This document shows, in pieces, positions 16,402 to 25,838 of a stretch of DNA of 39,240 bases; position 1 is the stretch's first letter; each line of letters starts with the position of its first letter. The notes below the pieces were generated by a model. The model made no database searches. It saw only the letters and a program-made list of their open reading frames with translations, and was not told the origin of the DNA. The stretch comes from Pukyongia sp. (GTDB taxonomy: Bacteria > Bacteroidota > Bacteroidia > Flavobacteriales > Flavobacteriaceae). Location: positions 1-39,240 of the forward strand of contig JASBSY010000008.1 of NCBI GenBank assembly GCA_030148705.1. The letters run 5' to 3'. A program made the translations under genes and the position numbers.

Positions 16402-17208
16402 TTAGATCTCTGAGGAAAACGTTGGACTATACGGTTGTTTCAACCATATGGATGTTTTGTTTATTTGGAGCTTTTCTCCTTTCTTCTTTTTATATAGAAT
16501 TGTTAGTAAAATGATAAGTCCGATACTTGTAAAGCGGAAAATATTGGCGTAAAGATCACCCAAGGCGTTATCACTTACAGAAAACAGTTCCCACGACAGG
16601 TTCATCAACATATGTAAGAAGACCGGAATCCAGAGGTTGTAGTTCCATTCAGCATAGGTCCAGGCAAAAAGAATCCCGCCCAGGAATGTGATAAGAAAAA
16701 TTCCAAGTAATTCGGCGAATTCCGTACTTTGATACAGGTGGATCAACCCAAAGAAGAGCGCTCCCAAAAAAACCGCGGGTATAAATCCGAGGCGCGTATA
16801 TTTATAGAGCATCCCAAAAAGGAATCCCCTGAAAAACAATTCCTCGAAGAAGCCGGCGGCTACAATGGATACGAGGATAGTATCAAGATCTACTTCCGAA
16901 GTCAGATTAAATACGAAACTAAACCCTATAAACAGGGGCAGCGTGCAGATTAAGGCGAACAGAAACCCTTTTAGCGGGGATTTATCCAGTCCCAACCTTT
17001 CTGATGCTGAAGTACGGGCCACAATGAAATAAGTTCCGATGTATAACGGAATTCCGGAAATCGCATAGGTTATAATATGGCTGATACCAAATTGGCCTGT
17101 CAGCTCGAAAAACCATTTTCTCACAGTCCGGAAAAAAAGTTCGTCCAATGTAAAATAAACAGCGAATGAGAGAAGGGTAATCAGGATCACCCGAGCAGTT
17201 GGTTTCAT
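16402..17208 (-). CDS. CPBP family intramembrane metalloprotease
   Basis: 268 residues with about seven membrane helices. The three motifs of the Abi/CPBP (Rce1-like) family are present: Glu122-Glu123 and Arg127 in GFFEELFFRGFLFG, His157 in FFGLIHLYQ, and His199/Asn203 in FLHMLMNLSWE. These form the active site in the membrane. Bacterial members cleave peptides or defend against bacteriocins; the substrate here is unknown. It stands alone between the SnoaL unit and the broken DUF4256 gene. Confidence 0.88.
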   Translation of the reverse strand: MKPTARVILITLLSFAVYFTLDELFFRTVRKWFFELTGQFGISHIITYAISGIPLYIGTYFIVARTSASERLGLDKSPLKGFLFALICTLPLFIGFSFVFNLTSEVDLDTILVSIVAAGFFEELFFRGFLFGMLYKYTRLGFIPAVFLGALFFGLIHLYQSTEFAELLGIFLITFLGGILFAWTYAEWNYNLWIPVFLHMLMNLSWELFSVSDNALGDLYANIFRFTSIGLIILLTILYKKKKGEKLQINKTSIWLKQPYSPTFSSEI

Positions 17209-17292
17209 CTTTAATGAATTATAGGTTGTATATCATTAAGACGCTGATTTTTTATAATTAGTTGCCCGGCATGAACAGTTTTTCAGAGGAAA

Positions 17293-17844
17293 TTACACTC
17301 TCAGGGAAGCGCGAAAACCACGGGCTGCATAATAAGACTCGGCACCGTTGTGATATATAAAAACCCTTCCGAAGCGGTAATCACCGAAAATCGCTCCACC
17401 CAGCTTCCTTATTTCCGTTGGGGTTTTTAGCCAGCTGCTGGTTTTGGTGTCGAAGTTTCCAAGTTGCTGCAATTGATGGTATTCTTCTTCCGAAAGCAGT
17501 TCCACCTTCATTTTGTCGGCTAAGCCGCTCGCACTGTGTTTGGGTTTGAATTTTTTCCGCGACTGCAGGGCTGCTTCATCGAAACAGGCAGATCGCCGGC
17601 CTTTCGGACTTTCTGGCGAACAATCGAAAAAGATAAATTCTCCGGTATCAGGATCAAGCCCCACTACATCAGGTTCGCCACCGGTCTTCTCCATTTCGTT
17701 CAGCGACCAGAGTTTGTCGGGATTATTTTTGAGTCTGTTCTCTATTGAATGCTATTCGAGCTGTTTATGACGGTTGGTATTCTTATCAAACCGCGTCTTT
17801 AGAATTTCCAGAATATTTTCCGTATCGGTTGAATTGAGTTTCAT
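17293..17844 (-). pseudogene. DUF4256 gene interrupted by one in-frame amber codon
   Basis: Reading from ATG 17844, 30 codons (MKLNSTDTENILEILKTRFD...HKQLE) are followed by TAG at 17754-17752. The same frame then runs on to the normal end at 17293, including LWSLNEMEKTGGEPDVVG, the Cys-containing FFDCSPESPKGRRSACFDE, NFDTKTSSWLKTPTEIRKLG and YHNGAESYYAARGFR, all typical of DUF4256. As far as I recall, the family has Trp (LEWA) at the stop site, so TGG to TAG is the simplest cause. A full product would be about 183 residues, the family length. A shortened protein from Met 17694 is possible, as is a sequence error. Confidence 0.85.
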
Positions 17845-18055
17845 TGGTTTCTTGATTACTGCTATAGACACCGACTGCAAATAGCCGATTTAGAATAATA
17901 AAAGTAACAGATATCCATGAATTTGTTATTCCGAATAAAACAAACTTACAAACTACATGGAAAGCGCTACTTTCCTATGCGCCTAACTAACTAATTATTA
18001 ATTATTTATTCTTCTTAAAGTAAAACTTTTTATTTTTATACTGAATGAAGTGTCC

Positions 18056-19174
18056 ATGCAATTCAATATCTACAACACCCTAATTATTGCCGGAATTATA
18101 CAGGGATTTATCTTTTGCGTAGTAGCTTTTATTTCTCCAAAATTCCGATCGAAATCCAATTATTTATTGGCAAGTCTTATCCTGGTATATTCGATAGGCA
18201 ATTTCCAGTATGTAATTCCGGATATAGGACTTATTTCCCTTCCGGATATGTACCATTATGTGTATTTGCCTTGGGCTTCCCTAATTCCGGTGCTGATCTT
18301 TTTTTACGGGAACTCATATCTCAATCCTGATTTTAACGTACAAAAACATAAACTGCTGCTACTGCCGTTTCTTCTGGCCCTCGTGATCACACTGCTTTTT
18401 AAGGTGGGATTTGTACTGGGCGTACAAGCTCAAAATTTCATATCGGTTTATTACTATTTTGTAAGAGTTCATGAATCATTTTCGGTACTATACGCTTTAT
18501 TGCTGCTAATCCTTCTTTTAATAAGGGTGAACCGGGTGGAAAAGGAGTACAGAACATTCGATGTTTCGGTTGTTCGGAGCGACTTAAACTGGTTGAAGCA
18601 AACACTATATGTAATCTTTATTTTTACCCTGGTATGGGGTTACCTTACGTACCGTAACCAATTTGTAGACGGGGCTCAGCCCGATTTCTATGTACTGTGG
18701 ATAGGCATTGCATGTACGATCTACTGGTTGGGACATATTGGTTTGTATAAATACGGAATCAGGGAGGAGCAAAAGAAAATTCGCAAACACCGCATTGCCC
18801 GGCAGGACGGTTCGGTTGTTGACAGTTCGAGAAACGATCATATAATCGCTTTTGAAAGGTTGCTTATTAATGAAAAGCGATTTCTCGACTCACAGCTTTC
18901 GCTTGAAAAGGTTGCCGATACACTGGAACTCAGTTCCGGGTATTTGTCGCGTATGATCAAATTGGAACTAAACACCAGCTTCCCTGAATATCTTAACTCT
19001 TTACGCATTCGCGAGGCCAAAGCTTATTTAAACAATCCTGAATTTGCTAACTACACCATAACTTCCATCGGTCTGGAAGCAGGATTTAACTCGAAATCGG
19101 CTTTCTACGACAGCTTTAAAAAGCAAACCGGCAAAACTCCGCTCGCATATAAAAAGGACCATACCGCACGGTAA
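18056..19174 (+). CDS. AraC-type regulator with seven-helix membrane N-terminus
   Basis: The start is ATG 18056; an in-frame GTG lies two codons upstream. The first ~225 of 372 residues hold about seven hydrophobic spans (for example LLLLPFLLALVITLLFKVGF). A basic linker follows, then a C-terminal AraC DNA-binding domain with two HTHs: LSLEKVADTLELSSGYLSRM and ITSIGLEAGFNSKSAFYDSF, ending KQTGKTPLAYKK. This membrane-bound AraC type is common in Bacteroidota and is thought to sense an envelope signal. Its target is not evident; the PagL-like gene 170 bp downstream on the same strand is a candidate. Confidence 0.9.
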   Translation: MQFNIYNTLIIAGIIQGFIFCVVAFISPKFRSKSNYLLASLILVYSIGNFQYVIPDIGLISLPDMYHYVYLPWASLIPVLIFFYGNSYLNPDFNVQKHKLLLLPFLLALVITLLFKVGFVLGVQAQNFISVYYYFVRVHESFSVLYALLLLILLLIRVNRVEKEYRTFDVSVVRSDLNWLKQTLYVIFIFTLVWGYLTYRNQFVDGAQPDFYVLWIGIACTIYWLGHIGLYKYGIREEQKKIRKHRIARQDGSVVDSSRNDHIIAFERLLINEKRFLDSQLSLEKVADTLELSSGYLSRMIKLELNTSFPEYLNSLRIREAKAYLNNPEFANYTITSIGLEAGFNSKSAFYDSFKKQTGKTPLAYKKDHTAR

Positions 19175-19343
19175 ATCTGCCACAATTGGGTTTAAACTCA
19201 GGTCGATTCAAATAAATTCATTCAGGTAAATAAGTCCGGATTTTTGACATTCATATTTTTTCGGAATCTCAATTTCTTTCGGTTTTTCATATTGGTGCAG
19301 CCTGCCAGATTGTACTTATGTGAGGTTTATTAAACTCACCGAC

Positions 19344-20003
19344 ATGAGTTCCGTATCACTCTTAAAAATTACATTCAGGGATTGTTTCTTAGCAGTAATA
19401 TTGGGATTAATGCTCAGCACCGGGCTTTTATCTCAATCGACCGGGGAGAATTTTTCCAGGATTCGCTTCGGCATTAGTTACGGAAGTGGTACACAACAGA
19501 GTTTTCCGTTTCATTCAGAAAATTACAATTACGACACCCGTTTTTATAAACTACTGCTTCAATACCGGCTCGGGAAACCGCGAAAACTTCATTTTGGCTT
19601 AAGCGTGGAGCCAGCAGTCTACAACAGCCGGCATCAGCATCTGAAACCAATTGAAAGTGGAGCGCATTCGACCAGAATTGGTCAATCCAACGTATTAGAG
19701 GTAAAGGATTTCGTGCTGAATCTCGGGGCCTATTTAAAGTATCGTTTACTCGAAAAGACAGCTGTCTACCTGTTGGGGAGTGTGGGGCCTACCCTTTCAA
19801 ATACAGAAACCGAAAGACTCGCCCGCGGTTTTGCCTTTACCGATATCGTCGCCACGGGAATAACCTATGATACGGGCGTTGCCATGGTGGACATACGCTA
19901 TAGTATGCGGCATGTATCGAATGCAGGGATGTACTTTCCTAACAGGGGATATAACAGTATGAATCTTGAAATTGCATTTACGGTGCCGGTAAATAATTTC
20001 TAA
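19344..20003 (+). CDS. PagL-like lipid A deacylase/acyloxyacyl hydrolase family protein
   Basis: ATG 19344 is preferred over GTG 19320 because it gives a cleaner signal peptide (hydrophobic CFLAVILGLMLSTGLLSQ). The mature part alternates like an outer-membrane barrel. Near the end, RHVSNAGMYFPNRGYNSMNL matches the PagL signature, where His and Ser of the HxSNAG region form the active site that removes the 3-O acyl chain from lipid A. It is about 219 residues, longer than Pseudomonas PagL but usual for Bacteroidota homologues. Its 3' end overlaps the convergent TPR gene by 26 bp. Activity is inferred from the motif. Confidence 0.75.
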   Translation: MSSVSLLKITFRDCFLAVILGLMLSTGLLSQSTGENFSRIRFGISYGSGTQQSFPFHSENYNYDTRFYKLLLQYRLGKPRKLHFGLSVEPAVYNSRHQHLKPIESGAHSTRIGQSNVLEVKDFVLNLGAYLKYRLLEKTAVYLLGSVGPTLSNTETERLARGFAFTDIVATGITYDTGVAMVDIRYSMRHVSNAGMYFPNRGYNSMNLEIAFTVPVNNF

Positions 20004-21777
20004 TAATCTCGTTTTCCGGCTTTAAATTTAATTCAAGTGCTTTTGGCATGTTCGTTTTCTCAAGTAAATTCCTATAGCGGTCATCTTGATGTAAGCCATA
20101 CATATACGGATCGTTTTTCAGCTGAAAGTACATATCGTAGTCATCGGACCTTAATGCCGTTTCCAACAATTCGTAGGCCTTCACCCTGTTATTCATATAA
20201 GCGTACATCTGTGCCAGTAAATAAGGCTGCTCAACTTCATAGATCTGTCGGTTCTCTTCAACCTTTGAGGCTGCATTGTCGAGACCCAGCACCAGGGAGG
20301 TCATAATATCGCTGTATGTTTTGGAGAAGTTGTCCTTTTCTTGTTCTAATTCGATTAATGCTTCTTCCTCACATCCAAGCCAGGCCAGAATCTCAGCTCG
20401 TAAGCCATGATCGCCATTGCCATAGGGACGGTATAAGAGATAGGTGTCCAAGGCTTCCAGGGATTGTTGAAAATTACCCATGAAGAAGTAGTATATGGCC
20501 AACGTCCGATGATTTATAGGCTCCAGCGGGTCGAGGACGATGGCAGTATTTATAAGTTGGATCCTGTCTTCCAGAGAAATCGTGGGATAGGAAGAAACAC
20601 TTCGAAGTACTTCCCCACTATTGGGGTTTAAGGATAAGGCTTTTTGAAGGTTTATATAAGCCTCACCGAAGTTCGAATTTAGTACGTGGAAACGACCCAG
20701 CCATGCATATGCTTCGGCAGATTGGGCGTTTAAGGATATAGCCCTTTCGGCCGCAAACTGAGCGTCGGCCAGAGCGCTCGTATCCTGGGCGTATATTCTT
20801 ATTTGGAAATGAAGTTTGCTTTTTAGCAGCCATGAAGGAGAATAGGTTGAGTCGATGGACAATGACTGTCTGATTAAATCCAAAGCTGTTTCGGCACTTT
20901 CCCTGTTATAGCGAAAACCAAGGCTTTTGGCCTGCAGGAATTTGGTATAGGCCTCCGGATCGGTTTCTTCAAATTTATCACCCAACAGGCTGGCCTGGAG
21001 CTTTTGAGTTACCTTCATTGCAATTTCATCTTGTATTTGGAAAACATCGGTAATTTTTCGCTGGTAATTTTCAGACCAGAGATGAAATCCATCTTCGGCC
21101 CTTATGAGTTGTACGGTTATCCTGATGATGCTGTCCGAACGTCTCACACTTCCCTCCAAAATATAATTGGCGTTTAGTTTTTGTCCTATTGCCCGGATAT
21201 CTGCCGCTTTGTTCTTGAATGAAAAGCAAGAGGTCCTGCTAATTACCCTGAGTTCGGGATTCTTGGATAAATAATTAAGGATTTCCTCGCTTATTCCATC
21301 GGAAAAGTACTCGTGATCCTTACCGGGACTTAAATCGAGGAAAGGAAGCACTGCAACGGATTTCTCCGCACTATTGGTGGACGCAAGCAGTTGTTCTTCC
21401 GGTAACTCACCGGTTGTTGGCCTAACCTCATAATAGATTAGCAGTGAAATACATACTAACAGCAATGTGATAGTCCACAGTATAAAGGTATTTAGTCGGT
21501 ATCGTTTTTTCTCTGAATCAGTTTCTGGTTTTGGCATAGGTTTTATAAGCCTGATACTTCCGGTGTTATAATGGAAATACCAGGAGAGTAGCAGCCAAAT
21601 GCCAAGGCCTACGATCAGGGAAATAACCACAAACTGTAACCAGAACTGGGAAATGTTGAAAATTGAAAATAAGATGGAGGCCGCTTGTAGGGTGACCCAA
21701 CTGCCTATAATATAGGCCAGTGCGGCTTTCAGGACGTTTCTTCTCTTCAATTCTTCAAAAAAAGAACCAAAACTCAT
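19978..21777 (-). CDS. Membrane protein with TolB-N/FlgO-like domain and TPR repeats
   Basis: 599 residues. The N-terminal segment FFEELKRRNVLKAALAYIIG and two further spans anchor it (three helices by residue ~115). A TolB_N-like domain follows (SVAVLPFLDLSPGKDHEYFS, DGISEEILNYLSKNPELRVI, NYILEGSVRRSDSIIRITVQ; about residues 138-262). The remaining ~320 residues are TPR-type helices (AYAWLGRFHVLNSNFGEAYI and similar). Relatives are often named adenylate cyclase or CadC-like, but no cyclase or DNA-binding domain is present here. Probably a membrane scaffold or sensor; function unknown. Confidence 0.85.
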   Translation of the reverse strand: MSFGSFFEELKRRNVLKAALAYIIGSWVTLQAASILFSIFNISQFWLQFVVISLIVGLGIWLLLSWYFHYNTGSIRLIKPMPKPETDSEKKRYRLNTFILWTITLLLVCISLLIYYEVRPTTGELPEEQLLASTNSAEKSVAVLPFLDLSPGKDHEYFSDGISEEILNYLSKNPELRVISRTSCFSFKNKAADIRAIGQKLNANYILEGSVRRSDSIIRITVQLIRAEDGFHLWSENYQRKITDVFQIQDEIAMKVTQKLQASLLGDKFEETDPEAYTKFLQAKSLGFRYNRESAETALDLIRQSLSIDSTYSPSWLLKSKLHFQIRIYAQDTSALADAQFAAERAISLNAQSAEAYAWLGRFHVLNSNFGEAYINLQKALSLNPNSGEVLRSVSSYPTISLEDRIQLINTAIVLDPLEPINHRTLAIYYFFMGNFQQSLEALDTYLLYRPYGNGDHGLRAEILAWLGCEEEALIELEQEKDNFSKTYSDIMTSLVLGLDNAASKVEENRQIYEVEQPYLLAQMYAYMNNRVKAYELLETALRSDDYDMYFQLKNDPYMYGLHQDDRYRNLLEKTNMPKALELNLKPENEIIRNYLPAP

Positions 21778-21970
21778 AAGTAACCGGCAGAACGAAGTTT
21801 TAATATTCGAAAATATGGTTCGTTTTGAGATTCAAATTTACGGCATTTTTTCATTCCGAAGTTCGGGCCTACTGAAATATTATGCGAAATGAAGATCTGT
21901 AATTCAAAGGCTTATCGCCCTTTCCGGACGAGGTGAGACATTTTAAGAAAACCTTTACCAACCCGAATCG

Positions 21971-22435
21971 TTATTCGTGGTTCTCAACTATCTTACGGAG
22001 GCTTTCCAATGCCTTTGGCCAGACTTCTTTAAAATAATCTACGTACCCTTGCGCAGTATCCACTTCTACGATCACAGTAGTAATTCCCGCATGCTCGGAA
22101 AACAGATAATTCTCATTGCCGTCTTTCCAGTTTCCGATTTCGGGACCCTCGAGTATTTCTTTTCCATCCTTCAGTAGCCCCTTAAAACGAATTGACACAA
22201 AGCGGAACGGGATATTCTCTTCGATTTCTGAAATCATCCCGCCGCGTTTGCCATTTTCGTCTTCACCTAAAAAATAGATAGTGCTTCCTTCCTTCCATGA
22301 CCCTTCATAAGTTGAAGTAGGGTTAAATTCGGCCGTCCATTTCTCGTAAGTGCTGATGTCCTTCAGACCGAGCATGGTCTCGTATACCTTTTCAACCGGA
22401 GCTTCTATATCCTTGCTAAATTGTAAACGCTTCAT
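21971..22435 (-). CDS. SRPBCC (START-like) family protein
   Basis: 154 residues with the pattern of the SRPBCC superfamily: an opening strand FSKDIEAPVEKVYETMLGL, a beta-sheet with GSWKEGSTIYFLGEDENGKR and PFRFVSIRFKGL, and a long C-terminal helix VDYFKEVWPKALESLRKIVE. These folds bind hydrophobic ligands in a deep pocket; no enzymatic residue is evident. It is the most AHSA1-like of three SRPBCC genes in the window that is not next to a regulator. Divergent from the FG-GAP gene. Confidence 0.85.
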   Translation of the reverse strand: MKRLQFSKDIEAPVEKVYETMLGLKDISTYEKWTAEFNPTSTYEGSWKEGSTIYFLGEDENGKRGGMISEIEENIPFRFVSIRFKGLLKDGKEILEGPEIGNWKDGNENYLFSEHAGITTVIVEVDTAQGYVDYFKEVWPKALESLRKIVENHE

Positions 22436-22821
22436 ATATAATAAATTATCCGGAATACTTAGCCAATTCAGTACTCCGAATTGAGTTACACTAATTTAAT
22501 TAAATTGGATGGAGATGAATGCATTATCTCCTATAAAGCTTCGTTAAAAATGAGTTCATCCGTTGTGGTTACATATTAGAGTATATCACAATATAATTCA
22601 ACGCTATCTTTTAACCATAGCATTATGACCCTCCGGTAAATTGTCACACTTTGTGGTGACTATGTCACAAATTGTCGCATAGAAAGGAGCGGAGGGTACC
22701 GTATTTCGACTTATTTTTAGTCTTCAAATAGGTAATCGAGGCGCAATCCTTTTTCGAATAGAGGGGTCAAGGCTGATTTGCCGGTTCATTATCCATAACC
22801 TAACTTAATTTAAAATCATAC
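22436..22821. promoter_or_regulatory. Divergent intergenic region with structured element 22628-22697
   Basis: No gene is seen. The region separates the SRPBCC gene (minus) from the FG-GAP gene (plus). An 8-bp perfect inverted repeat, ACCCTCCG (22628-22635) and CGGAGGGT (22690-22697), brackets three GTCAC/GTGAC half-sites at 22643-22647, 22656-22660 and 22664-22668. The last two form GTGAC-TAT-GTCAC. It could be an operator cluster or a folded mRNA leader. Confidence 0.5.
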
Positions 22822-24312
22822 ATGAAAAGAATTTACATTATCAAAAGCTTGATCGTTCTTAGTTACTTTTTTGGAATTACAACCATAAACGCTCAATTTA
22901 TTCAAAGTGCAAAAGTTGTAAGTGAGAACAGGGAGAGCCGTGCCGAGTTTGGAACCTCCGTGGCGATTACTGAAAATTATGCTGTCGTGGGAGCTTCCCG
23001 CGAGACTATCGCCGCAGGTGCTGCTTATATCTATTCGAAAGACGCCCAGGGGAACTGGAGTTATTCACAGCGTCTTACTGCTTTCGATCCTAATGACGGT
23101 GCCGAATTCGGGGGTGGCGCAAAATTTTCCAACGATTACCTGGTCGTAGCTGCCGGCCGAGCCGATGTAGGCGGACTCCAGCGAACCGGGGCCTTATATG
23201 TCTACGATTATCAAAACAATAACTGGGAGTACAGCTCCAAATTGGTTGCCTCCGATATGAGCGGGGATGCGAAATTGGGGATGAACCCAACCTCGCTTAC
23301 GGCAGAAAATAACACCATCATTGCCGGAGCTCCCGGGGATAATGCCTGGACAGGTTCGGCTTATGTATTTACGAGGAATGGTAATGTTTGGCAGGAAACT
23401 CAAAAGATACTGAGTCCGTCTCCACAGGCATCCGATGTCTTTGGAATAGGAGTTTCCGTCTCGGGCGATTATTTGGCCGTTGGGGCCAGTGAAGTAGACA
23501 GCCGCAAGGGAGCAGTATATATTTACCTAAGGGATGTCAATGGAGTTTGGAACTATGTGCAAACCCTGGTAGCATCAGACGGGACAAATAATTCATTTTT
23601 TGGCACTTCGGTAAGTTTATCGGGCGATCAACTGGTGGTTGGTGCCTACGGAGCTAATTCGGAAGAAGGTGCCGCTTATGTGTTCGAAAAGAACAGCCAG
23701 GGGGAGTGGATCGAAGTTCAGAAGCTTTTGGGAAATCCGGCTTCAGAACCGGCACAATTTGGCTGGAGCACCGATATCCAACCTAATTATATTTCTGTAA
23801 GTGCGCCGCATATCTTCGGATTTGACGCCGGGGAGATCTATTTCTATAAACGAGAGGCCAACGGAGTATGGGTGGAAGACCAGATTATTTTGGGGAATGA
23901 TACGGTAGGCGAGGACTTCTACGGCTGGAGTGTAGCCATGTACCAGGATGAACTCATCGCCGGTGCACCCTGGGAAGATCACGACGCCGCCGGAGGAAAC
24001 GAAATCGACCGAGCCGGCTCTGCCTATATTTTTAAAGATCCTGTATTACTTGGGGGCCGGGATGTCGGGACAACTAATAGTTTTACGGTCTATCCGGTTC
24101 CTGCCACGAATAACATCATCATTGAATCTGTCGCTCCGCTTTCAAAAATTTTCCTGATCAATCAATTAGGAATGATCGTTAAAGAGATAATTGCTGGTGG
24201 TTCGGAACCATACGATATCGATATTTCCAACATTGTAGAAGGCTTATATTTTGTTGAGGTATATGATACAGACGGAAGAAAGTCTACGCAAAAGATAATC
24301 AAGATAAACTAA
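22822..24312 (+). CDS. FG-GAP beta-propeller protein secreted by the type IX system
   Basis: 496 residues. A signal peptide (MKRIYIIKSLIVLSYFFGIT, ending near INAQ25) leads into about seven repeats of FG-GAP type, each like FGTSVAITENYAVVGAS...GAAYIYSKD, as in integrin-like propellers. From about residue 415 there is a C-terminal sorting domain (TNSFTVYPVPATNNIIIESV ... GLYFVEVYDTDGRKSTQKII), so it is exported through the outer membrane and probably attached to the surface. Likely an adhesin or binding protein. A strong terminator follows; the upstream element at 22628-22697 may control it. Confidence 0.9.
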   Translation: MKRIYIIKSLIVLSYFFGITTINAQFIQSAKVVSENRESRAEFGTSVAITENYAVVGASRETIAAGAAYIYSKDAQGNWSYSQRLTAFDPNDGAEFGGGAKFSNDYLVVAAGRADVGGLQRTGALYVYDYQNNNWEYSSKLVASDMSGDAKLGMNPTSLTAENNTIIAGAPGDNAWTGSAYVFTRNGNVWQETQKILSPSPQASDVFGIGVSVSGDYLAVGASEVDSRKGAVYIYLRDVNGVWNYVQTLVASDGTNNSFFGTSVSLSGDQLVVGAYGANSEEGAAYVFEKNSQGEWIEVQKLLGNPASEPAQFGWSTDIQPNYISVSAPHIFGFDAGEIYFYKREANGVWVEDQIILGNDTVGEDFYGWSVAMYQDELIAGAPWEDHDAAGGNEIDRAGSAYIFKDPVLLGGRDVGTTNSFTVYPVPATNNIIIESVAPLSKIFLINQLGMIVKEIIAGGSEPYDIDISNIVEGLYFVEVYDTDGRKSTQKIIKIN

Positions 24313-24336
24313 GGATCGGTCCTGTTTGTTTTTACC

Positions 24337-24368
24337 AAAAAGGTTGTCGCATTGGTGACAACCTTTTT
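24337..24368. terminator. Terminator after the FG-GAP gene
   Basis: Perfect 12-bp stem AAAAAGGTTGTC (24337-24348) with GACAACCTTTTT (24357-24368) and an 8-nt loop. A and T runs at the two ends allow it to work in both directions, so it may also stop the convergent gene at 24427-25161. Confidence 0.9.
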
Positions 24369-24426
24369 ATTTGCGTTTATATCTGTATCGTGCCGATTAC
24401 AGCTGAAAGGTGTTAAACCTAATCAC

Positions 24427-25161
24427 CTAAAGTCCTCTGCCAATAATATTATGACAAATGTCGATCCACCACTGCCAGTTTCCCATAGGTGCGATGGCGA
24501 GAGTATAAAAAGTAATCCCGATCAGGGTAAAGAGATAGGGTGTGTACACTTTTTTTTCTTTTTTGTAATCCAGCCAGATCAAATAGAGCAGGGGTAAGAG
24601 AACGGTTATTATAAAACACAGATAAACGGTCTGTAAATACGTAATGGGCGGGTTGCCTTCATAGATATTAAGGAGGGGGAAATAGACCAATCGAGCAGTG
24701 GCGGGTAACAATATCCAGAATACGGTTGAAATTAACCATCGGGCGTGTACATTGATGTATTTTGCATTCCAGACACCCGCGATCACACAGATACTAAAGC
24801 CGGCAAGGGCACAGAGGTCGGCGAATGAGAACCCGTACTTAAGCACATCGGGGAGAAACTCATTAACAACCTGGTGTGGCATCACCTGTAGGGCCGAGAA
24901 AACTACTGCCCCGGACAGGAATACACCTATAATCCCTAATCTTTTATGGAAAATTACCGGTTTATTGTGAATTAACCAGGGCTGCATAACCACAAGTATA
25001 TACCAGGCAATTGCCGATATTCCGTGCATATGTTGTCGCCAGGGGGCATCGGTGAATTTACTCCAGTAAGAGAGATAAAAACCGACAATGGTGAGGACAA
25101 AAGGAATTAACAACCAAAAGTGAGCCTTTGGGAACACGTTTATTCGCGCCTGAGTTGCCAT
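24427..25161 (-). CDS. Multi-span membrane protein, DUF2306-like histidine pattern
   Basis: 244 residues with about seven hydrophobic helices. Conserved-looking residues are HMHGISAIAWYILVVMQPW and IHNKPVIFHKRLGIIGVF, a pattern of membrane His residues that resembles heme-binding membrane proteins and the DUF2306 protein at 11194-11859, although the two are clearly diverged. A second Trp-rich end (GNWQWWIDICHN) is unusual. No other family recognised. It is a single gene, convergent with the FG-GAP gene, and with about 400 bp of gene-free DNA upstream. Confidence 0.7.
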   Translation of the reverse strand: MATQARINVFPKAHFWLLIPFVLTIVGFYLSYWSKFTDAPWRQHMHGISAIAWYILVVMQPWLIHNKPVIFHKRLGIIGVFLSGAVVFSALQVMPHQVVNEFLPDVLKYGFSFADLCALAGFSICVIAGVWNAKYINVHARWLISTVFWILLPATARLVYFPLLNIYEGNPPITYLQTVYLCFIITVLLPLLYLIWLDYKKEKKVYTPYLFTLIGITFYTLAIAPMGNWQWWIDICHNIIGRGL

Positions 25162-25565
25162 AATAAGTTGGTTAAAGATTAATTGAAACGAATCTTTATC
25201 TCATTCCTTACCGTATATACCTTCTACCTGTCTTTTCTTAGAATGACGTCTTTTTCTTCTGAAAAGATCAAACCAAAACCGGATGGAATGGGTTGTAAAT
25301 TGTTGGTAACAAGATAAATATATTGATTTTTTGGAATATGGCCGTGTAATGGAGGCGTGTTGAGAATTACAGCGATAATTAGAGACTAAAATAAAGATTT
25401 CGTTGATTTAAATAAGACCCTTATCTGAATATTCCAATATGTCGCCGAACAGATAATTTCATGCGGAACCCTAAGTATATTTTAGGAAAAAGTAGTGGGT
25501 AGCCACTAGAGATTAAACAGTAGTATGTGTTACCCCCGGCTGACGACTTATATTAACAATGTTTT
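25162..25565. other. Gene-free stretch of about 400 bp
   Basis: No ORF with coding character was found on either strand. It contains one small perfect hairpin, TAGTGG-GTAG-CCACTA (25493-25508), and an AT-rich inverted repeat CCTAA...TTAGG just before it. Neither has a T tract. It should contain the promoter of the minus-strand membrane protein gene ending the region at 25161. Confidence 0.5.
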
Positions 25566-25838
25566 TTATTCGGCCGTGGTTGGGTCGATAATAGTTGAAA
25601 CCTTGCTTACGGCATTTGCGGGGAACCCACCCTGAGTGGCATGTTCCCGAATCATTTCTTCATTTGGAGCATTGTACACACAGTAGATCTTATTGGAAGT
25701 CACATAGCTATGAACCCACTGTATTTCTGGTCCCATCTTGTTTAATACTCCACAGGAAGTTTGCGAGACTCCTTTCAACTGTTCGGAAGACAGATCGCCG
25801 GCTCCCGGTATTTCACGTTCGATGACATATTTTGGCAT
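25566..25838 (-). CDS. DUF4242 family protein
   Basis: 90 residues, the usual size. The family pattern is visible: MPKYVIEREIPGAGDLSSEQ, a Cys-containing helix, IQWVHSYVTSNKIYCVYNAP and IREHATQGGFPANAV. A Streptomyces member (SCO4226) binds nickel as a small ferredoxin-like alpha/beta protein; whether this one does is not known. It has no close neighbours and is flanked by long gene-free stretches on both sides. Confidence 0.85.
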   Translation of the reverse strand: MPKYVIEREIPGAGDLSSEQLKGVSQTSCGVLNKMGPEIQWVHSYVTSNKIYCVYNAPNEEMIREHATQGGFPANAVSKVSTIIDPTTAE

